A stretch of 64,000 bases of DNA from Streptomyces sp. Ag109_O5-10 (GTDB lineage Bacteria > Actinomycetota > Actinomycetes > Streptomycetales > Streptomycetaceae): contig NZ_FNTQ01000001.1 of NCBI RefSeq assembly GCF_900105755.1, positions 2,790,001 to 2,854,000 of the forward strand, given 5' to 3'. The position numbers and the translations under genes are program-made. A model generated the notes under the pieces. It had not been told where the DNA came from, did no database searches, and worked only from the letters and a program-made list of their open reading frames with translations. Positions 55,104-64,000 of the stretch are shown one piece after another; position 1 is the first letter of the stretch, and every line of letters begins with the position of its first letter.

Positions 55104-55349
55104 TCACCCCTCGTCGTCCCCGGAGTCCACCGCGGGCTCGTCCTTGGGGTCCGCCACGGGGTCGTCCTCGGGCTCCACCGCCGGCTCCTCCTGCGGAAGC
55201 CGTATGACGACCTTGCCGGAGGCTAGGTCTATGGGCCCGCGTCCTGGATCCGCGTCCCCCACGTCCTCCCGGGTCAGCTCCAGCCGCTTCTGCTCCTCGT
55301 GGGTGTGTTTGCGGCCGGGTGTGAACAGCTCCTCGAACATGTTGAACAC
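55104..55349 (-). CDS. DUF6191-like small acidic protein
   Basis: This 81-aa protein begins FNMFEELFTPGRKHTHEEQKRLELTREDVGD, followed by GPIDLASGKVVIRLP and a highly acidic Pro/Glu/Asp tail. The first 52 residues match a family of small streptomycete proteins (DUF6191) of unknown function. It stands between a convergent dehydrogenase gene and the LuxR regulator gene. Confidence 0.8.
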   Translation of the reverse strand: MFNMFEELFTPGRKHTHEEQKRLELTREDVGDADPGRGPIDLASGKVVIRLPQEEPAVEPEDDPVADPKDEPAVDSGDDEG

Positions 55350-55370
55350 GGTGCCTCCTCTGCCGTCCCC

Positions 55371-58300
55371 TTACCTGGTCGGGTCGAGGGCCTCGGCGGG
55401 GAACATCCCCAGTCTGTGCGCCACCGCCGCCGCCTCGCCCCTCCCTGCAACGCCCAGCTTGCCGAGAATGTTCGACACGTGGACGCTCGCGGTCTTCGGG
55501 GAGATGAAGAGCTCCTCGGCTATCTGGCGGTTGGTACGCCCGGCCGAGACCAGGCGCAGGACGTCGCGCTCCCGGCTGGTGAGGCCGAGGCTCTCGGCAG
55601 GGTCGAGGACCGGGCGGGCGGCGCGGGCGGCGAGGGTGAGGCGGGCGCGCTGGGCGAGGAGGGCGACGGCCTCGGCGAGCGGGCGGGCGCCGAGGTGGTC
55701 GGCGACGGCCCCGGCCAGCCGGAGGAGTTCCCTCGCGCGGTCGCGTTCGTCGTCCCCGCCGGCCTCTTCGAGCAGGGCCTGGGCGAGGCGGCGGCGGACC
55801 CGGGCGAGGTCGTAGGGGCGGTCCAGGCGCTCGAAGTCGGTGACCACGTCCGACCAGACCGCGGCGGTGCCGGTGCCCCGGGCCCGGTGCAGCTCGGCGC
55901 GGGTCCAGCGCTCGTACGCCTGCCACAGGGGTGCGCCGGTGGCGAGCTTGCGGGTGGTCTCGGCGAGCCGGTCGAGGGTCCCGGCGCGGCCGTCGGCCGC
56001 CGCGGGCAGGGCGCGGGCGTCGGCCTCGGCGGTGGCGGCGGCCAGCAGCAGGGGCCAGCCGTAGCGGTGGGTGCCGGGCGGGAAGCCGGCCGCCAGGGTG
56101 CGGGCCAGCTCGGCGCGGGCGTCGAGGAGTCTGCCCTCCGCGGCGGCGACGCCGATCGCGATCCGGGCGACCGGCAGCTGGGCCTGGGGCATCGGGTCGT
56201 GGGTGCCGTAGTGGGCGCGCGCGATGGCCAGCCGGCGGGCGGCCTCGGCCGTGTCGCCGCGGGCGAGGGCGATATGGGCCAGGTGCAGGGCGCCGGCGCC
56301 CCGGGGCTTGGCGCTGGCCGCGGAACCGAGGGCGCCCGCGGCGGCTTCGGCGGCCTCGTCCCACCGGCCGAGCGCGTACAGCGACTCGGAGAGGTTGCCC
56401 CAGACCCATGCCTCGGCGTCCAGCAGGCCGTACCGCCGGGTGAAGGCGATGCCCTCGCGCTGGATCGGCACCGCCTCGCGGGAGCGGCCGACCGACTCCA
56501 GCTCGGAGGGGAGGTTCGTGTAGGCGCGGCCCGCGACATGGGCGACGCCTTCCTGGAGCGCGGCGTCCTTGACGCGCTCCAGCTCCGCGAGGCCGCCGTC
56601 GACGTCGCCCGCGTCGACCATGAGGGTGCCCAGGGTGACGCGCGCGTTGAGCTCGATCTCGCGGGCGCCCACCATCCGCGCGTACTCCACGGCCCGCTCG
56701 GCGGCGGCGAAGGCCTCGGGGCCCGGCTCGTGCAGCATGGACCAGGCGGCGGCGTTCGCCAGCACGTCGGCGTGCACCTCGGACGGCGGCAGGCCGCGCA
56801 CCAGGTCCTGGGCGGTGCCGAGTTCCTGCCGGCCGTCGCCGCGGGCGAGTCCTTGGACCAGCCGGGAGCGCTGCACCCAGAACCAGGCGGCGCGCTGCGG
56901 GTCGTGCTCGTCCTCGAGGATCCGCAGCGCCTTCTTGGTGATCTTCAGGGCGCGTTCGCGCTCCCCGCAGAAGCGGCCGGCGACGGCCGCCTCCGCCATC
57001 AGGTCCAGGTAGCGCAGCGGGGTGGTGGCGGGATCGCAGCCGCAAGGAGGGTAGACGTCGGTGTAGTCGACGGGGCGCAGGGCCGCGCGGACCTCCTCGG
57101 GGGCCGTGTCCCACAGCTCCATCGCCCGCTCCAGGAGCCGCAGTTGTTCGCTGTACGCGTGCCGGCGGCGGGCCACGACGGAGGCGTCGAGGGCGGCGGG
57201 CAGGGCCTTGGCCGGGTCGTGGGCCTGGTACCAGTAGCTGGCCAGGCGGGTCACGCGCGCGTCGGCCGGCACCAGCTGGGGGTCGGCCTCCAGGGCCTCG
57301 GCGTAGCGGCGGTTGAGCCGGGAGCGTTCGCCGGGCAGCAGGTCGTCGGCGACGGCCTCGCGGACCAGGGAGTGCCGGAAACGGTAGCCGTCTCCGGCCG
57401 GGGTGGCGGTGAGGAGGTTGGCGCCGACGGCGGCCCGAAGCGCCTCGATCAGGTCGTCCTCGGCGAGCTGGGCGACGGCGGCCAGCAGCCGGTACTCGAC
57501 GGTGGAGCCGCCCTCGGCGACGATCCGGGCGACCCGCTGGGCGCTCTCGGGCAGGGCCTCGACCCGGACCAGGAGCAGGTCGCGCAGTGAGTCGGTGAGC
57601 CCGGTGCGGCAGGCCTCGGCCCCGGCCACGGCGAGTTCCTCGACGAAGAAGGCGTTGCCGTCGGAGCGTTGGAAGATGTCGTCGACCTGGGCGGGGTCGG
57701 GTTCGGCGGCGAGGATGCCGGCGATCTGGCGGCCGACCTCCTCGCGGGTGAACCGGGCGAGTTCGAGGCGGCGGACGGTGCGCAGCCGGTCGAGTTCGGC
57801 GAGCAGGGGGCGCAGCGGGTGGCGGCGGTGGATGTCGTCGGAGCGGTAGGTGGCGAGGACGACGAGCCGGCCGGTGCGCAGGGTGCGCAGCAGGTAGGCG
57901 AGGAGGTGGCGGGTGGAGGCGTCGGCCCAGTGCAGGTCCTCCAGGGCGACCACCACCGTGCGCTCGGCGGCGACCCGCTCCAGGAGGCGCGCGGTGAGCT
58001 CGAAGAGGCGGGCCATGCCCTGTTCGTCGTGACGGCCGGCGGTGGTCTCGCCGAGTTCGGGCAGCAGCCGGGCGAGCTCGTCCTCCTGGCCCGCGGCGGC
58101 CTCGGCCAGTTCGTCGGGCAGGGCGGCCCGCAGCGCGCGCAGCGCGGCGGAGAAGGGGGCGAACGGCAGCCCGTCGGCGCCGATCTCCACGCAGCCGCCG
58201 AGGGCGACGACCGCGCCTTTGCGGCAGGCGGCGGTGGCGAACTCCTCGACCAGCCGGGTCTTGCCGACACCGGCCTCGCCGCCGAGCAGCAGCACCTGCG

Positions 58301-58406
58301 GCTCGGCGGCCCCGGCACGCTCCAGCGCGTCGTTCAGTGTGTCCAACTCGTCGTTGCGGCCTACGAAGACGGGACTCACGGACCTGGTTTCCACAGGCCA
58401 GAGCAT
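55371..58406 (-). CDS. Large ATPase-LuxR (LAL-type) transcriptional regulator
   Basis: This roughly 1011-aa protein has an AAA/NACHT-like ATPase with Walker A GGEAGVGKTRL (about 40-50) and Walker B VVVALEDLHWAD, TPR-like helical repeats through the middle, and a C-terminal LuxR helix-turn-helix (LTSRERDVLRLVSAGRTNRQ, then SPKTASVHVSNILGKLGV). Such regulators integrate nutrient or effector signals for catabolic or secondary metabolic genes. ATG 58406 is chosen; a GTG 18 bases later beginning SPVFVGRNDEL is a good alternative. The target is unknown. Confidence 0.9.
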   Translation of the reverse strand: MLWPVETRSVSPVFVGRNDELDTLNDALERAGAAEPQVLLLGGEAGVGKTRLVEEFATAACRKGAVVALGGCVEIGADGLPFAPFSAALRALRAALPDELAEAAAGQEDELARLLPELGETTAGRHDEQGMARLFELTARLLERVAAERTVVVALEDLHWADASTRHLLAYLLRTLRTGRLVVLATYRSDDIHRRHPLRPLLAELDRLRTVRRLELARFTREEVGRQIAGILAAEPDPAQVDDIFQRSDGNAFFVEELAVAGAEACRTGLTDSLRDLLLVRVEALPESAQRVARIVAEGGSTVEYRLLAAVAQLAEDDLIEALRAAVGANLLTATPAGDGYRFRHSLVREAVADDLLPGERSRLNRRYAEALEADPQLVPADARVTRLASYWYQAHDPAKALPAALDASVVARRRHAYSEQLRLLERAMELWDTAPEEVRAALRPVDYTDVYPPCGCDPATTPLRYLDLMAEAAVAGRFCGERERALKITKKALRILEDEHDPQRAAWFWVQRSRLVQGLARGDGRQELGTAQDLVRGLPPSEVHADVLANAAAWSMLHEPGPEAFAAAERAVEYARMVGAREIELNARVTLGTLMVDAGDVDGGLAELERVKDAALQEGVAHVAGRAYTNLPSELESVGRSREAVPIQREGIAFTRRYGLLDAEAWVWGNLSESLYALGRWDEAAEAAAGALGSAASAKPRGAGALHLAHIALARGDTAEAARRLAIARAHYGTHDPMPQAQLPVARIAIGVAAAEGRLLDARAELARTLAAGFPPGTHRYGWPLLLAAATAEADARALPAAADGRAGTLDRLAETTRKLATGAPLWQAYERWTRAELHRARGTGTAAVWSDVVTDFERLDRPYDLARVRRRLAQALLEEAGGDDERDRARELLRLAGAVADHLGARPLAEAVALLAQRARLTLAARAARPVLDPAESLGLTSRERDVLRLVSAGRTNRQIAEELFISPKTASVHVSNILGKLGVAGRGEAAAVAHRLGMFPAEALDPTR

Positions 58407-58567
58407 CGCATGGGCCGCGGAGCCGACGGCAGCGGTTTTCCACAGCACCGGTGCGCTTGTCGTACCGGTGGACGGCAACGGGGGAAGCCGGTGGCCGACC
58501 CCCGTGCGGCCACCGGCTTCCCCGTTCCCGGTCTCCGGGCGGTCTGTCCCGCCCGGACCTCCCGTGT

Positions 58568-58789
58568 TCACGCGGCGCGCGGGAGCCGGCGCCGGTCACG
58601 GCGGTCGGTATGGGCCTCCGGCACCGCCAGGGCGTCCGCCGTCGCCGTGGTGTGCCCTGCCGCCCCGGCTGCCCCGGCCTCGCGGCGGGCGGCGCGGCGG
58701 GAGCGGACGGCCTCGCGGGCGAGACGGGCGTCCGCGGCCTGCCGGCGCAGTTCGGCGGATCGGATCCGGTGGAGTTCGTACTCGAACAT
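58568..58789 (-). CDS. Small Arg/Ala-rich protein
   Basis: This 73-aa protein begins FEYELHRIRSAELRRQAADA and forms a long Arg/Ala helix followed by a polar tail with several DRRDRRR residues. aaggga lies before the ATG. Short proteins with an FEYELH start are common in Streptomyces. Function unknown. Confidence 0.7.
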   Translation of the reverse strand: MFEYELHRIRSAELRRQAADARLAREAVRSRRAARREAGAAGAAGHTTATADALAVPEAHTDRRDRRRLPRAA

Positions 58790-58922
58790 GGTGGTGTCCC
58801 TTGTGAGATCGGGTGATCGGGCTTCGCTTTCCGCGATGCCTCCACCTTCGTCTCCCAGGGGGGTACGCCACATCGGGAGAGTTCCGCATCTTCGCGGGGC
58901 CGCCGGACCCCGGACACGCGTA

Positions 58923-58971
58923 AGGGGCCTCAGACCGTCCGTAAGGTGCTTACGGACGCCCTAAGGCCCCT
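58923..58971 (-). terminator. Nested cruciform terminator
   Basis: An inner perfect 10-bp stem (cgtccgtaag / cttacggacg, 58936-58958) sits inside an outer 8-bp stem (aggggcct / aggcccct, 58923-58930 and 58964-58971), 25 bases past the stop of the membrane protein gene. Confidence 0.75.
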
Positions 58972-58995
58972 CCGGCCTGGGCCGTCGTGGTCGGC

Positions 58996-59625
58996 TCAGC
59001 CGGTCGACGGCAGCCCGAGGAGCGCGTCGGAGTACTTGAGGACGGCGAGCAGCAGGCCGATGACACCGAGCGCGACACCCGCCCAGGCGACCGACTTGAT
59101 CCACGGCGCCTGCGGCCTGCCGGGGGCACCGAAGGCGGGCCGGGCCAGCACCACGACGCCGGTGACCAGCGCGGCCAGCGCGAACAGGCCGGCCCACAGC
59201 GCGGTGGTCGCCCACGCGTCGCCGTACACCTCCTTGACCTGCTTGGCGACGCTCGCGGTCGACGAGGTCTGGAGCTGGCCGACGAGGGTCTCGCGGGCGG
59301 CGGCCACCGTCCCGATCCAGCCGCCCGTCAGGGAGACCAGGCCGAGCGCGACGGAGACGACGGCGGCGGCACCCTGGCCGACCCCGGACGGCCCCTCGGA
59401 CTCGGCCAGGTCCCCGGCGAGTTCCGCGTCGCCCTCCAGGTCCTCGGCGTTCTCGGCGCTCTCCGTGTCGTCGGCGTTCTCCGCGACGAGGCCGGTGTCC
59501 GCACCGTCGGCGGCCGCCGCCTCCGGCACGTCGTCGGCGCTCTTGGTGACGCTCACCTTCTCCTCGTCGGTCGTGGCCTCGGCGCCCGTCTCGGCACCGG
59601 TCTCGTCAGCTGTCTTGGTTCCCAT
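58996..59625 (-). CDS. Membrane protein with acidic N-terminus
   Basis: This roughly 209-aa protein has an Asp/Glu/Ala-rich cytoplasmic N-terminus (about 1-75) and three membrane segments (about 83-103, 138-160, 175-197). I see no enzyme motif. The ATG at 59625 is chosen; another lies three codons upstream. A strong terminator follows. Confidence 0.7.
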   Translation of the reverse strand: MGTKTADETGAETGAEATTDEEKVSVTKSADDVPEAAAADGADTGLVAENADDTESAENAEDLEGDAELAGDLAESEGPSGVGQGAAAVVSVALGLVSLTGGWIGTVAAARETLVGQLQTSSTASVAKQVKEVYGDAWATTALWAGLFALAALVTGVVVLARPAFGAPGRPQAPWIKSVAWAGVALGVIGLLLAVLKYSDALLGLPSTG

Positions 59626-59660
59626 GTCCGGCACCGTACGGATCCTGTCTGAGAGGCGTC

Positions 59661-60233
59661 TTAATGATCGTTCGCAGCGGCACGCGCGCGTGCTTCACGC
59701 CATTCCGGGGCGAGGATCGACCACACCTCCAGGTCGTGCCGTACGCCACCATAGGGGTGCGCCTGACGGCGTACGCCATCGCGGGTCATCCCCAGCCGCC
59801 GGGCCACGTTCAGGCTGGGCTCGTTGCCCGAGGCGGCGACCCACTCGATCCGGTGGATACCGCGCTGGTCGACCGCGAAGTCGAGCAGGACCCGCATCGC
59901 GCGCGTGACGAGTCCGCGCCCGGTGCCGGCCGGCTCCAGCCAGCAGCCGACCTCGGCGTTCCCGTGTTCGGCGTCGAAGTTCAGGAAGAGCACCCCGCCG
60001 ACGAGCGTGCCCTGGAGCCACAGGCCGTGCAGGGAGCCGGTGTCGGCGGCGCGCATGTCGGCGTACCGCTGGAGCATGGCCCGTGCGGCGGGCACGTCCG
60101 TCTCCTTGGAGCCGAAGGAGATGAACTGTCCGATGAACTCCCGCCCGCGCTCCAGGTGGGCCAGGAACTCCTCGGCGTGCCAGGGCTCCAGTGGGCGCAG
60201 TTCGGCGCCGTCGCCCAGGGATATCGCGTACAT
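59661..60233 (-). CDS. GNAT family N-acetyltransferase, RimJ/RimL-like
   Basis: This 190-aa acetyltransferase resembles the RimL-type group: ELRPLEPWHAEEFLAHL at the N-terminus, AEVGCWLEPAGTGRGLVTRAM as acetyl-CoA motif A, and HRIEWVAASGNEPSLNVARRLG as motif B. ggagaag lies before ATG 60233. Protein or small-amine substrates are typical; none can be named here. Confidence 0.88.
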   Translation of the reverse strand: MYAISLGDGAELRPLEPWHAEEFLAHLERGREFIGQFISFGSKETDVPAARAMLQRYADMRAADTGSLHGLWLQGTLVGGVLFLNFDAEHGNAEVGCWLEPAGTGRGLVTRAMRVLLDFAVDQRGIHRIEWVAASGNEPSLNVARRLGMTRDGVRRQAHPYGGVRHDLEVWSILAPEWREARARAAANDH

Positions 60234-60332
60234 CGTTCTTCTCCAGTTCCACCGCGTGCTCGACCGGCACGTCGAGCCTCTCATGTGCGGCCCCGTGCCC
60301 GGGCGGCCCGCTGCCGGTCCGGGGCGGGTGCG

Positions 60333-60659
60333 TCAGTCGAACTGGTCGCCGAGAGCCATGATCATGACCCCCAGGATCATCAGCCAGAGGGCCCAGCGGG
60401 TGCGGCCGCGGGCCCCCAGCACCGCCGCGAACACGCACACGGCGGATCCGGTGCCGTAGGCGGCCGGCACCAGGGCGGGCACACCCCCGCCCACCTTCAT
60501 CAGCGCGGCGGTGAGCCCCATCAGGGCCAGCAGCGCCCCGGTCACGGTGGCGGTCCAGCGAGCCCGGCGGGCGTCCTCGTAGAGGTCCTCGTCCTCCTCG
60601 TCGGCGGCCTGCGCCCCGGGTGTCCCTGGTTGGGCGTCGGATTCGGCGTGTGCGGTCAT
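60333..60659 (-). CDS. Small integral membrane protein
   Basis: This 108-aa protein has an acidic N-terminus (DEEDEDLYEDARRARW) and three hydrophobic segments (about 37-57, 65-85, 88-104). The ATG at 60659 is chosen; the frame upstream is not coding in character. Function unknown. The 186 bases before pseudogene 60846 hold only promoters. Confidence 0.7.
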   Translation of the reverse strand: MTAHAESDAQPGTPGAQAADEEDEDLYEDARRARWTATVTGALLALMGLTAALMKVGGGVPALVPAAYGTGSAVCVFAAVLGARGRTRWALWLMILGVMIMALGDQFD

Positions 60660-60845
60660 GGCGCGCGAGCGTACTGCCCGCACCTGGGGAAACCGGCTGC
60701 GAACCAGGTGGACAACTGCCGGCTTCCGCTGGTCAGCCTCCGTCGGCCCCTCGCCGACGACCGAAGCGGGTGCATTGTCTGACGGTCCGAACGAGCTCCT
60801 GCGCATCGCCTTCCACTACGAAGATCACAGGGAGCCCGTTCAGTC

Positions 60846-61375
60846 ATGTCCGACGCCGTCTCTCCCGCACCGTCGAAGGACGCCTCTCCCACTGACCGCC
60901 TGCCCCTCCCCCGCTGTCCGCTCAGCGGTACGGCCCCCGCTGGACCGTCGAGAACCAGACGGGCCCGCACGCCCTGTGGCTGCGGAATGGCCGGCCCCCG
61001 CCCTCGGCCTGGACGCTCTGCGCCCCTGCGCGCGCGTGCTCGGCCTGGGCTGCGGCCGGGCGATGACCTCGGTCTTCCTGGCCAGGGAGTTGCGCGCGCA
61101 GGTCACCGCCGCGGACCTGTGGATCGGGCCCGACGACGACGCCCGGCGAATCGCCGAGGCCGGGAGGCCGCCGACTGGCGGCGGATCGCCGAGGCCGGGA
61201 GGCCGCCGACTGGCTGGAGGACGGCCGGCGCGACTGGCTGCTGTGGAGCGAGGTGTGTGCCGCGCAGAGCCCGGACCCGGAGACGGCCCGGATGGCCCGG
61301 GAGTCGGTGGAGGCGGTGCAGGCGGACCGGGGGCAACCGCTCGGCTTCGCCCGGATCGTGGGCCGCCGCCTGTGA
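60846..61375 (+). pseudogene. Decayed SAM-dependent methyltransferase
   Basis: Fragments of a class I methyltransferase occur in three frames: RYGPRWTVENQTGPHALWLR, then ALGLDALRPCARVLGLGCGRAMTSVFLA (SAM motif I) with TAADLWIGPDDDARRI, then DWLEDGRRDWLLWSEVC to the end. The middle of the enzyme, about 110 residues, is missing. At the junction, 30 bases (61150-61179) are repeated at 61185-61214 as a 35-base tandem duplication, itself frameshifting. The gene is clearly dead. Confidence 0.8.
61150..61214 (+). repeat. 35-base tandem duplication inside the pseudogene
   Basis: atcgccgaggccgggaggcc and the following bases to 61179 recur exactly at 61185-61214. The period, 35, is not a multiple of three. 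Confidence 0.9.
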
Positions 61376-61378
61376 CGC

Positions 61379-61415
61379 GGTACGGCCCCGGAGGCGCTGC
61401 CTCCGGGGCCGTACC
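61379..61415. terminator. Terminator after gatB
   Basis: A perfect 17-bp stem (61379-61395 and 61399-61415) with a gct loop lies 18 bases past the gatB stop and also serves the remnant on the plus strand. Confidence 0.85.
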
Positions 61416-61432
61416 AGGTGCCTGGCGCTCGC

Positions 61433-62947
61433 TCAGCCCTCGCTGACGCCGAGCTTCTCCAGGATCAGCTCCTTGACACGGGCCGCGTCGGCCTGGCCAC
61501 GGGTCGCCTTCATGACCGCGCCGACCAGGGCACCGGCCGCGGCCACCTTGCCGCCGCGGATCTTGTCGGCGACGCCCGGGTTGCCGGCGATGGCCTCCTC
61601 GACGGCGGTGGTCAGCGCGCCCTCGTCGGAGACGACCTTCAGGCCGCGCTTGTCGACGACCTCGTCCGGGGTGCCCTCGCCCGCGAGGACGCCCTCGATG
61701 ACCTGGCGGGCCAGCTTGTCGTTCAGGTCACCCTTCGTGACGAGCTCGGTGACCCGGGCGACCTGCGCCGGGGTGATCGCCAGCTCGTCGAGCGAGGTGC
61801 CCGACTCGTTGGCGCTGCGCGCCAGTTCGCCCATCCACCACTTGCGGGCGGAGGCCGCGTCGGCCCCGGCGTCGATGGTGGCGACGATCAGGTCCAGCGC
61901 GCCGGCGTTGATGATCGCCTGCATCTCCACCGCGGAGACACCCCACTCGGCGAGCAGCCGGTTGCGGCGGGCCAGTGGCATCTCCGGCAGCGCGGCGCGG
62001 ATCTCCTCGACCCACTCGCGCGAGGGCGCCACGGGGACCAGGTCGGGCTCCGGGAAGTACCGGTAGTCCTCGGCCTCCTCCTTCACGCGGCCCGAGGTCG
62101 TCGACCCGGTGTCCTCGTGGAAGTGCCGGGTCTCCTGCACGATCGTGCCGCCGGAGGACAGCACGGCCGCGTGCCGCATGATCTCGAAGCGGGCCGCGCG
62201 CTCCACGGACCGCAGCGAGTTCACGTTCTTGGTCTCGGAACGCGTGCCGAACTTCTCGGTGCCGTGGGGGCGCAGCGACAGGTTCACGTCGCAGCGCATC
62301 TGGCCCATCTCCATGCGGGCCTCGGAGACACCGAGCGCCCGGATGAGCTCGCGCAGCTCACGGACGTACGCCCGCGCGACCTCGGGAGCCCGCTCGCCCG
62401 CGCCCTCGATCGGCTTGGTGACGATCTCGATGAGCGGGATGCCCGCGCGGTTGTAGTCGAGCAGGGAGTGGGACGCGCCGTGGATACGGCCGGTGGCACC
62501 GCCGACGTGCGTCGACTTGCCGGTGTCCTCCTCCATGTGGGCGCGCTCGATCTGTACGCGGAAGGTCTCGCCGTCCTCCAGCTGGACGTCCAGGTAGCCG
62601 TTGAAGGCGATCGGCTCGTCGTACTGGGAGGTCTGGAAGTTCTTCGGCATGTCCGGATAGAAGTAGTTCTTCCGGGCGAAGCGGCACCACTCGGCGATCT
62701 CGCAGTTCAGCGCGAGGCCGATCTTGATGGCGGACTCGACGCCGGTCGCGTTGACGACCGGGAGCGCGCCGGGCAGGCCGAGGCAGGTCGGGCAGGTCTG
62801 CGAGTTGGGCTCGGCGCCCAGCTCGGTCGAACAGCCGCAGAACATCTTGGTGCTGGTGCCGAGTTCGACATGGACCTCGAGGCCCATGACGGGGTCGTAG
62901 GACGCCAGCGCGTCCTCGTACGACACCAGGTCGGTCGTGGTGGTCAC
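61433..62947 (-). CDS. gatB: Asp/Glu-tRNA amidotransferase subunit B
   Basis: This 504-aa subunit of GatCAB phosphorylates and amidates misacylated Glu-tRNA(Gln) and Asp-tRNA(Asn). [19 protein letters not shown] and [15 protein letters not shown] contain the zinc cysteines, and the C-terminal YqeY-like tail binds tRNA. It follows the 80-aa membrane protein gene by 15 bases, in one operon with gatA. Confidence 0.95.
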   Translation of the reverse strand: MTTTTDLVSYEDALASYDPVMGLEVHVELGTSTKMFCGCSTELGAEPNSQTCPTCLGLPGALPVVNATGVESAIKIGLALNCEIAEWCRFARKNYFYPDMPKNFQTSQYDEPIAFNGYLDVQLEDGETFRVQIERAHMEEDTGKSTHVGGATGRIHGASHSLLDYNRAGIPLIEIVTKPIEGAGERAPEVARAYVRELRELIRALGVSEARMEMGQMRCDVNLSLRPHGTEKFGTRSETKNVNSLRSVERAARFEIMRHAAVLSSGGTIVQETRHFHEDTGSTTSGRVKEEAEDYRYFPEPDLVPVAPSREWVEEIRAALPEMPLARRNRLLAEWGVSAVEMQAIINAGALDLIVATIDAGADAASARKWWMGELARSANESGTSLDELAITPAQVARVTELVTKGDLNDKLARQVIEGVLAGEGTPDEVVDKRGLKVVSDEGALTTAVEEAIAGNPGVADKIRGGKVAAAGALVGAVMKATRGQADAARVKELILEKLGVSEG

Positions 62948-62962
62948 GGTGAAACTTCCCTC

Positions 62963-63205
62963 TCAGCCCAGCAGGACGTCGTCGTCGCCCAGCCGCTTCA
63001 GCTCGCGGTACAGCAGGGCGAAACCGGTGACGATCGCGACGGCGGACACGGTGGCGTCGATGAGCCGGAGCGTGTCGTGCTCGGCGCGGGCCTTCTTGAT
63101 CTGCTTGGCGACACCGACCGCGCCGAACGCGGTGGTGGCCATGGACAGGTACGTACCGGACTTCGACTTCTTGAAGCCCTTGGCCTTCGACAGTGCGTTG
63201 CTCAC
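62963..63205 (-). CDS. Small membrane protein between gatA and gatB
   Basis: This 80-aa protein begins [39 protein letters not shown], has a basic N-terminus and one or two membrane segments (about 20-36 and 50-68). Its GTG overlaps the gatA stop (GTGA), so it is translationally coupled. It sits inside an essential translation operon; function unknown. Confidence 0.8.
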   Translation of the reverse strand: MSNALSKAKGFKKSKSGTYLSMATTAFGAVGVAKQIKKARAEHDTLRLIDATVSAVAIVTGFALLYRELKRLGDDDVLLG

Positions 63206-64000
63206 AGCGACGGTGCCTCCTCCAGGAGCGGGTGACCCCACCTTTCCACGAAGGCGGCCTCGACGGCGGCGCCGACCTTGTAAAGACGGTCGTCCTTCAG
63301 CGCCGGGGCGATGATCTGCAGGCCCACCGGGAGATTGTCCTCCGGGGCGAGACCGCAGGGCAGCGACATCGCCGCGTTGCCCGCGAGGTTCGTCGGGATG
63401 GTGCACAGGTCGGCCAGGTACATCGCCATCGGGTCGTCGGCGCGCTCGCCGATCGCGAAGGCGGTGGTCGGCGTCGTGGGCGACACAATGACGTCCACCT
63501 GCTCGAAGGCCTTTTCGAAGTCGCGCGTGATGAGCGTGCGGACCTTCTGGGCGGAGCCGTAGTACGCGTCGTAGTAACCGCTGCTCAGCGCGTAGGTCCC
63601 GAGCATGATGCGGCGCTTGACCTCGGGGCCGAAGCCCGCCTCACGGGTGAGCGAGGTGACCTCTTCGGCGGAGTGGCTGCCGTCGTCGCCGGTCCGCAGG
63701 CCGTAGCGCAGGCCGTCGAAGCGGGCGAGGTTGCTCGAACACTCGCTGGGCGCGATCAGGTAGTACGCCGACAGCGCCAGGTCGAAGGACGGGCAGTCCA
63801 GCTCGACGATCTCGGCGCCCAGCTCCTTCAGCAGTGCGACGGACTCGTCGAACCGCTGGATGACGCCGGCCTGGTAGCCCTCGCCGCGGAACTGCTTGAC
63901 CACGCCGACGCGCATGCCCGCGACGCTGCCGTTGCGGGCGGCCTCGACGACCGGCGGAACGGGCGCGTCGATGGAGGTCGAGTCCATCGGGTCGTGCCCG
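63202..64000 (-). CDS. gatA: Asp/Glu-tRNA amidotransferase subunit A, 3' part
   Basis: The C-terminal 265 residues of the amidase subunit are visible; the frame continues beyond the window. GHDPMDSTS at the edge is a family motif just after the amidase signature, whose Ser-Ser-Lys triad lies outside. [35 protein letters not shown] and [18 protein letters not shown] are typical. The 3' end overlaps the coupled membrane protein gene. Confidence 0.94.
   Translation of the reverse strand, partial: GHDPMDSTSIDAPVPPVVEAARNGSVAGMRVGVVKQFRGEGYQAGVIQRFDESVALLKELGAEIVELDCPSFDLALSAYYLIAPSECSSNLARFDGLRYGLRTGDDGSHSAEEVTSLTREAGFGPEVKRRIMLGTYALSSGYYDAYYGSAQKVRTLITRDFEKAFEQVDVIVSPTTPTTAFAIGERADDPMAMYLADLCTIPTNLAGNAAMSLPCGLAPEDNLPVGLQIIAPALKDDRLYKVGAAVEAAFVERWGHPLLEEAPSL

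Noticed and set aside
54847..58917. A roughly 1350-codon minus-strand frame over the LuxR regulator
   Set aside because: It runs in a different frame through the LAL regulator and is Arg/Pro-rich low complexity; the regulator frame has clear Walker and HTH motifs.

Overview
The window is a high-GC actinobacterial chromosome segment, almost certainly Streptomyces. The evidence is strong GC bias at third codon positions, frequent GTG starts, two conservon (cvn) clusters, a four-gene ACT-rich branched-chain amino acid region, small DUF397 and DUF6191 proteins, and dispersed Streptomyces-type intergenic repeats. From memory, the gene order matches the S. coelicolor SCO5544 to SCO5499 core-chromosome region. 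Symbols such as cvn1/cvn2, accB/accE and cdgF rest partly on that remembered synteny. No tRNA, rRNA, CRISPR array, IS element or prophage was seen.

Layout. 1-9243: two tandem conservons, each encoding a sensor-kinase-like membrane protein, a roadblock protein, a DUF742 protein and a Ras-like GTPase; the first kinase gene is cut by the window edge. 9602-11433: accB/accE acyl-CoA carboxylase subunits, with an isoleucine specificity residue that points to acetyl-CoA use. 11845-16755: a YceI lipid-binding protein, DUF397 and a broken neighbour, a MarR-like gene behind a SoxR-type promoter, a FUSC/MarR divergon and a glycine-rich membrane protein. 16798-21802: divergent secreted GH3 and GH30 glycosidases. 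22026-23830: citramalate synthase behind a leader ORF and attenuator. 23946-29641: a compact module of fused urease gamma-beta subunit, urease-like alpha subunit, agmatine deiminase and TetR regulator, divergent from an NCS1 permease, with no urease accessory genes. 29790-32179: a KamA-type radical SAM enzyme paired with a membrane PLD-like protein. 32261-34631: ilvE and leuB. 34977-35919: a 43-aa protein and an AAC(2')-I-like acetyltransferase. 36029-40184: proline catabolism (pruA, proline dehydrogenase, PucR-family regulator). 40304-42487: TetR and a DHA2 drug exporter across a periodic operator. 42603-48181: serA, ilvC, ilvN and ilvB with a leader peptide and attenuator. 48215-51229: a composite GGDEF/EAL protein with a degenerate EAL motif. 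51632-55349: 2-hydroxyacid dehydrogenase, aldo/keto reductase, a PQQ-type sugar dehydrogenase lipoprotein and DUF6191. 55371-60659: a large ATPase-LuxR regulator, small proteins and a GNAT. 60846-61375: a decayed methyltransferase. 61433-64000: gatB, a coupled 80-aa membrane protein and the 3' part of gatA.

How it works together. The core theme is amino acid and central metabolism: isoleucine, valine and leucine synthesis (cimA, ilvBNC, ilvE, leuB), serine, proline and guanidino compounds, malonyl-CoA supply, and Gln-tRNA amidation. Attenuation is the visible control for cimA and ilvB, and divergent operators control the urease-like and drug-efflux modules. The best candidate for an undescribed system is the 23.9-29.7 kb urease-like/agmatine deiminase/NCS1 module. 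The cimA leader ORF, which ends in an ATGA overlap with cimA, is the most unusual regulatory feature.
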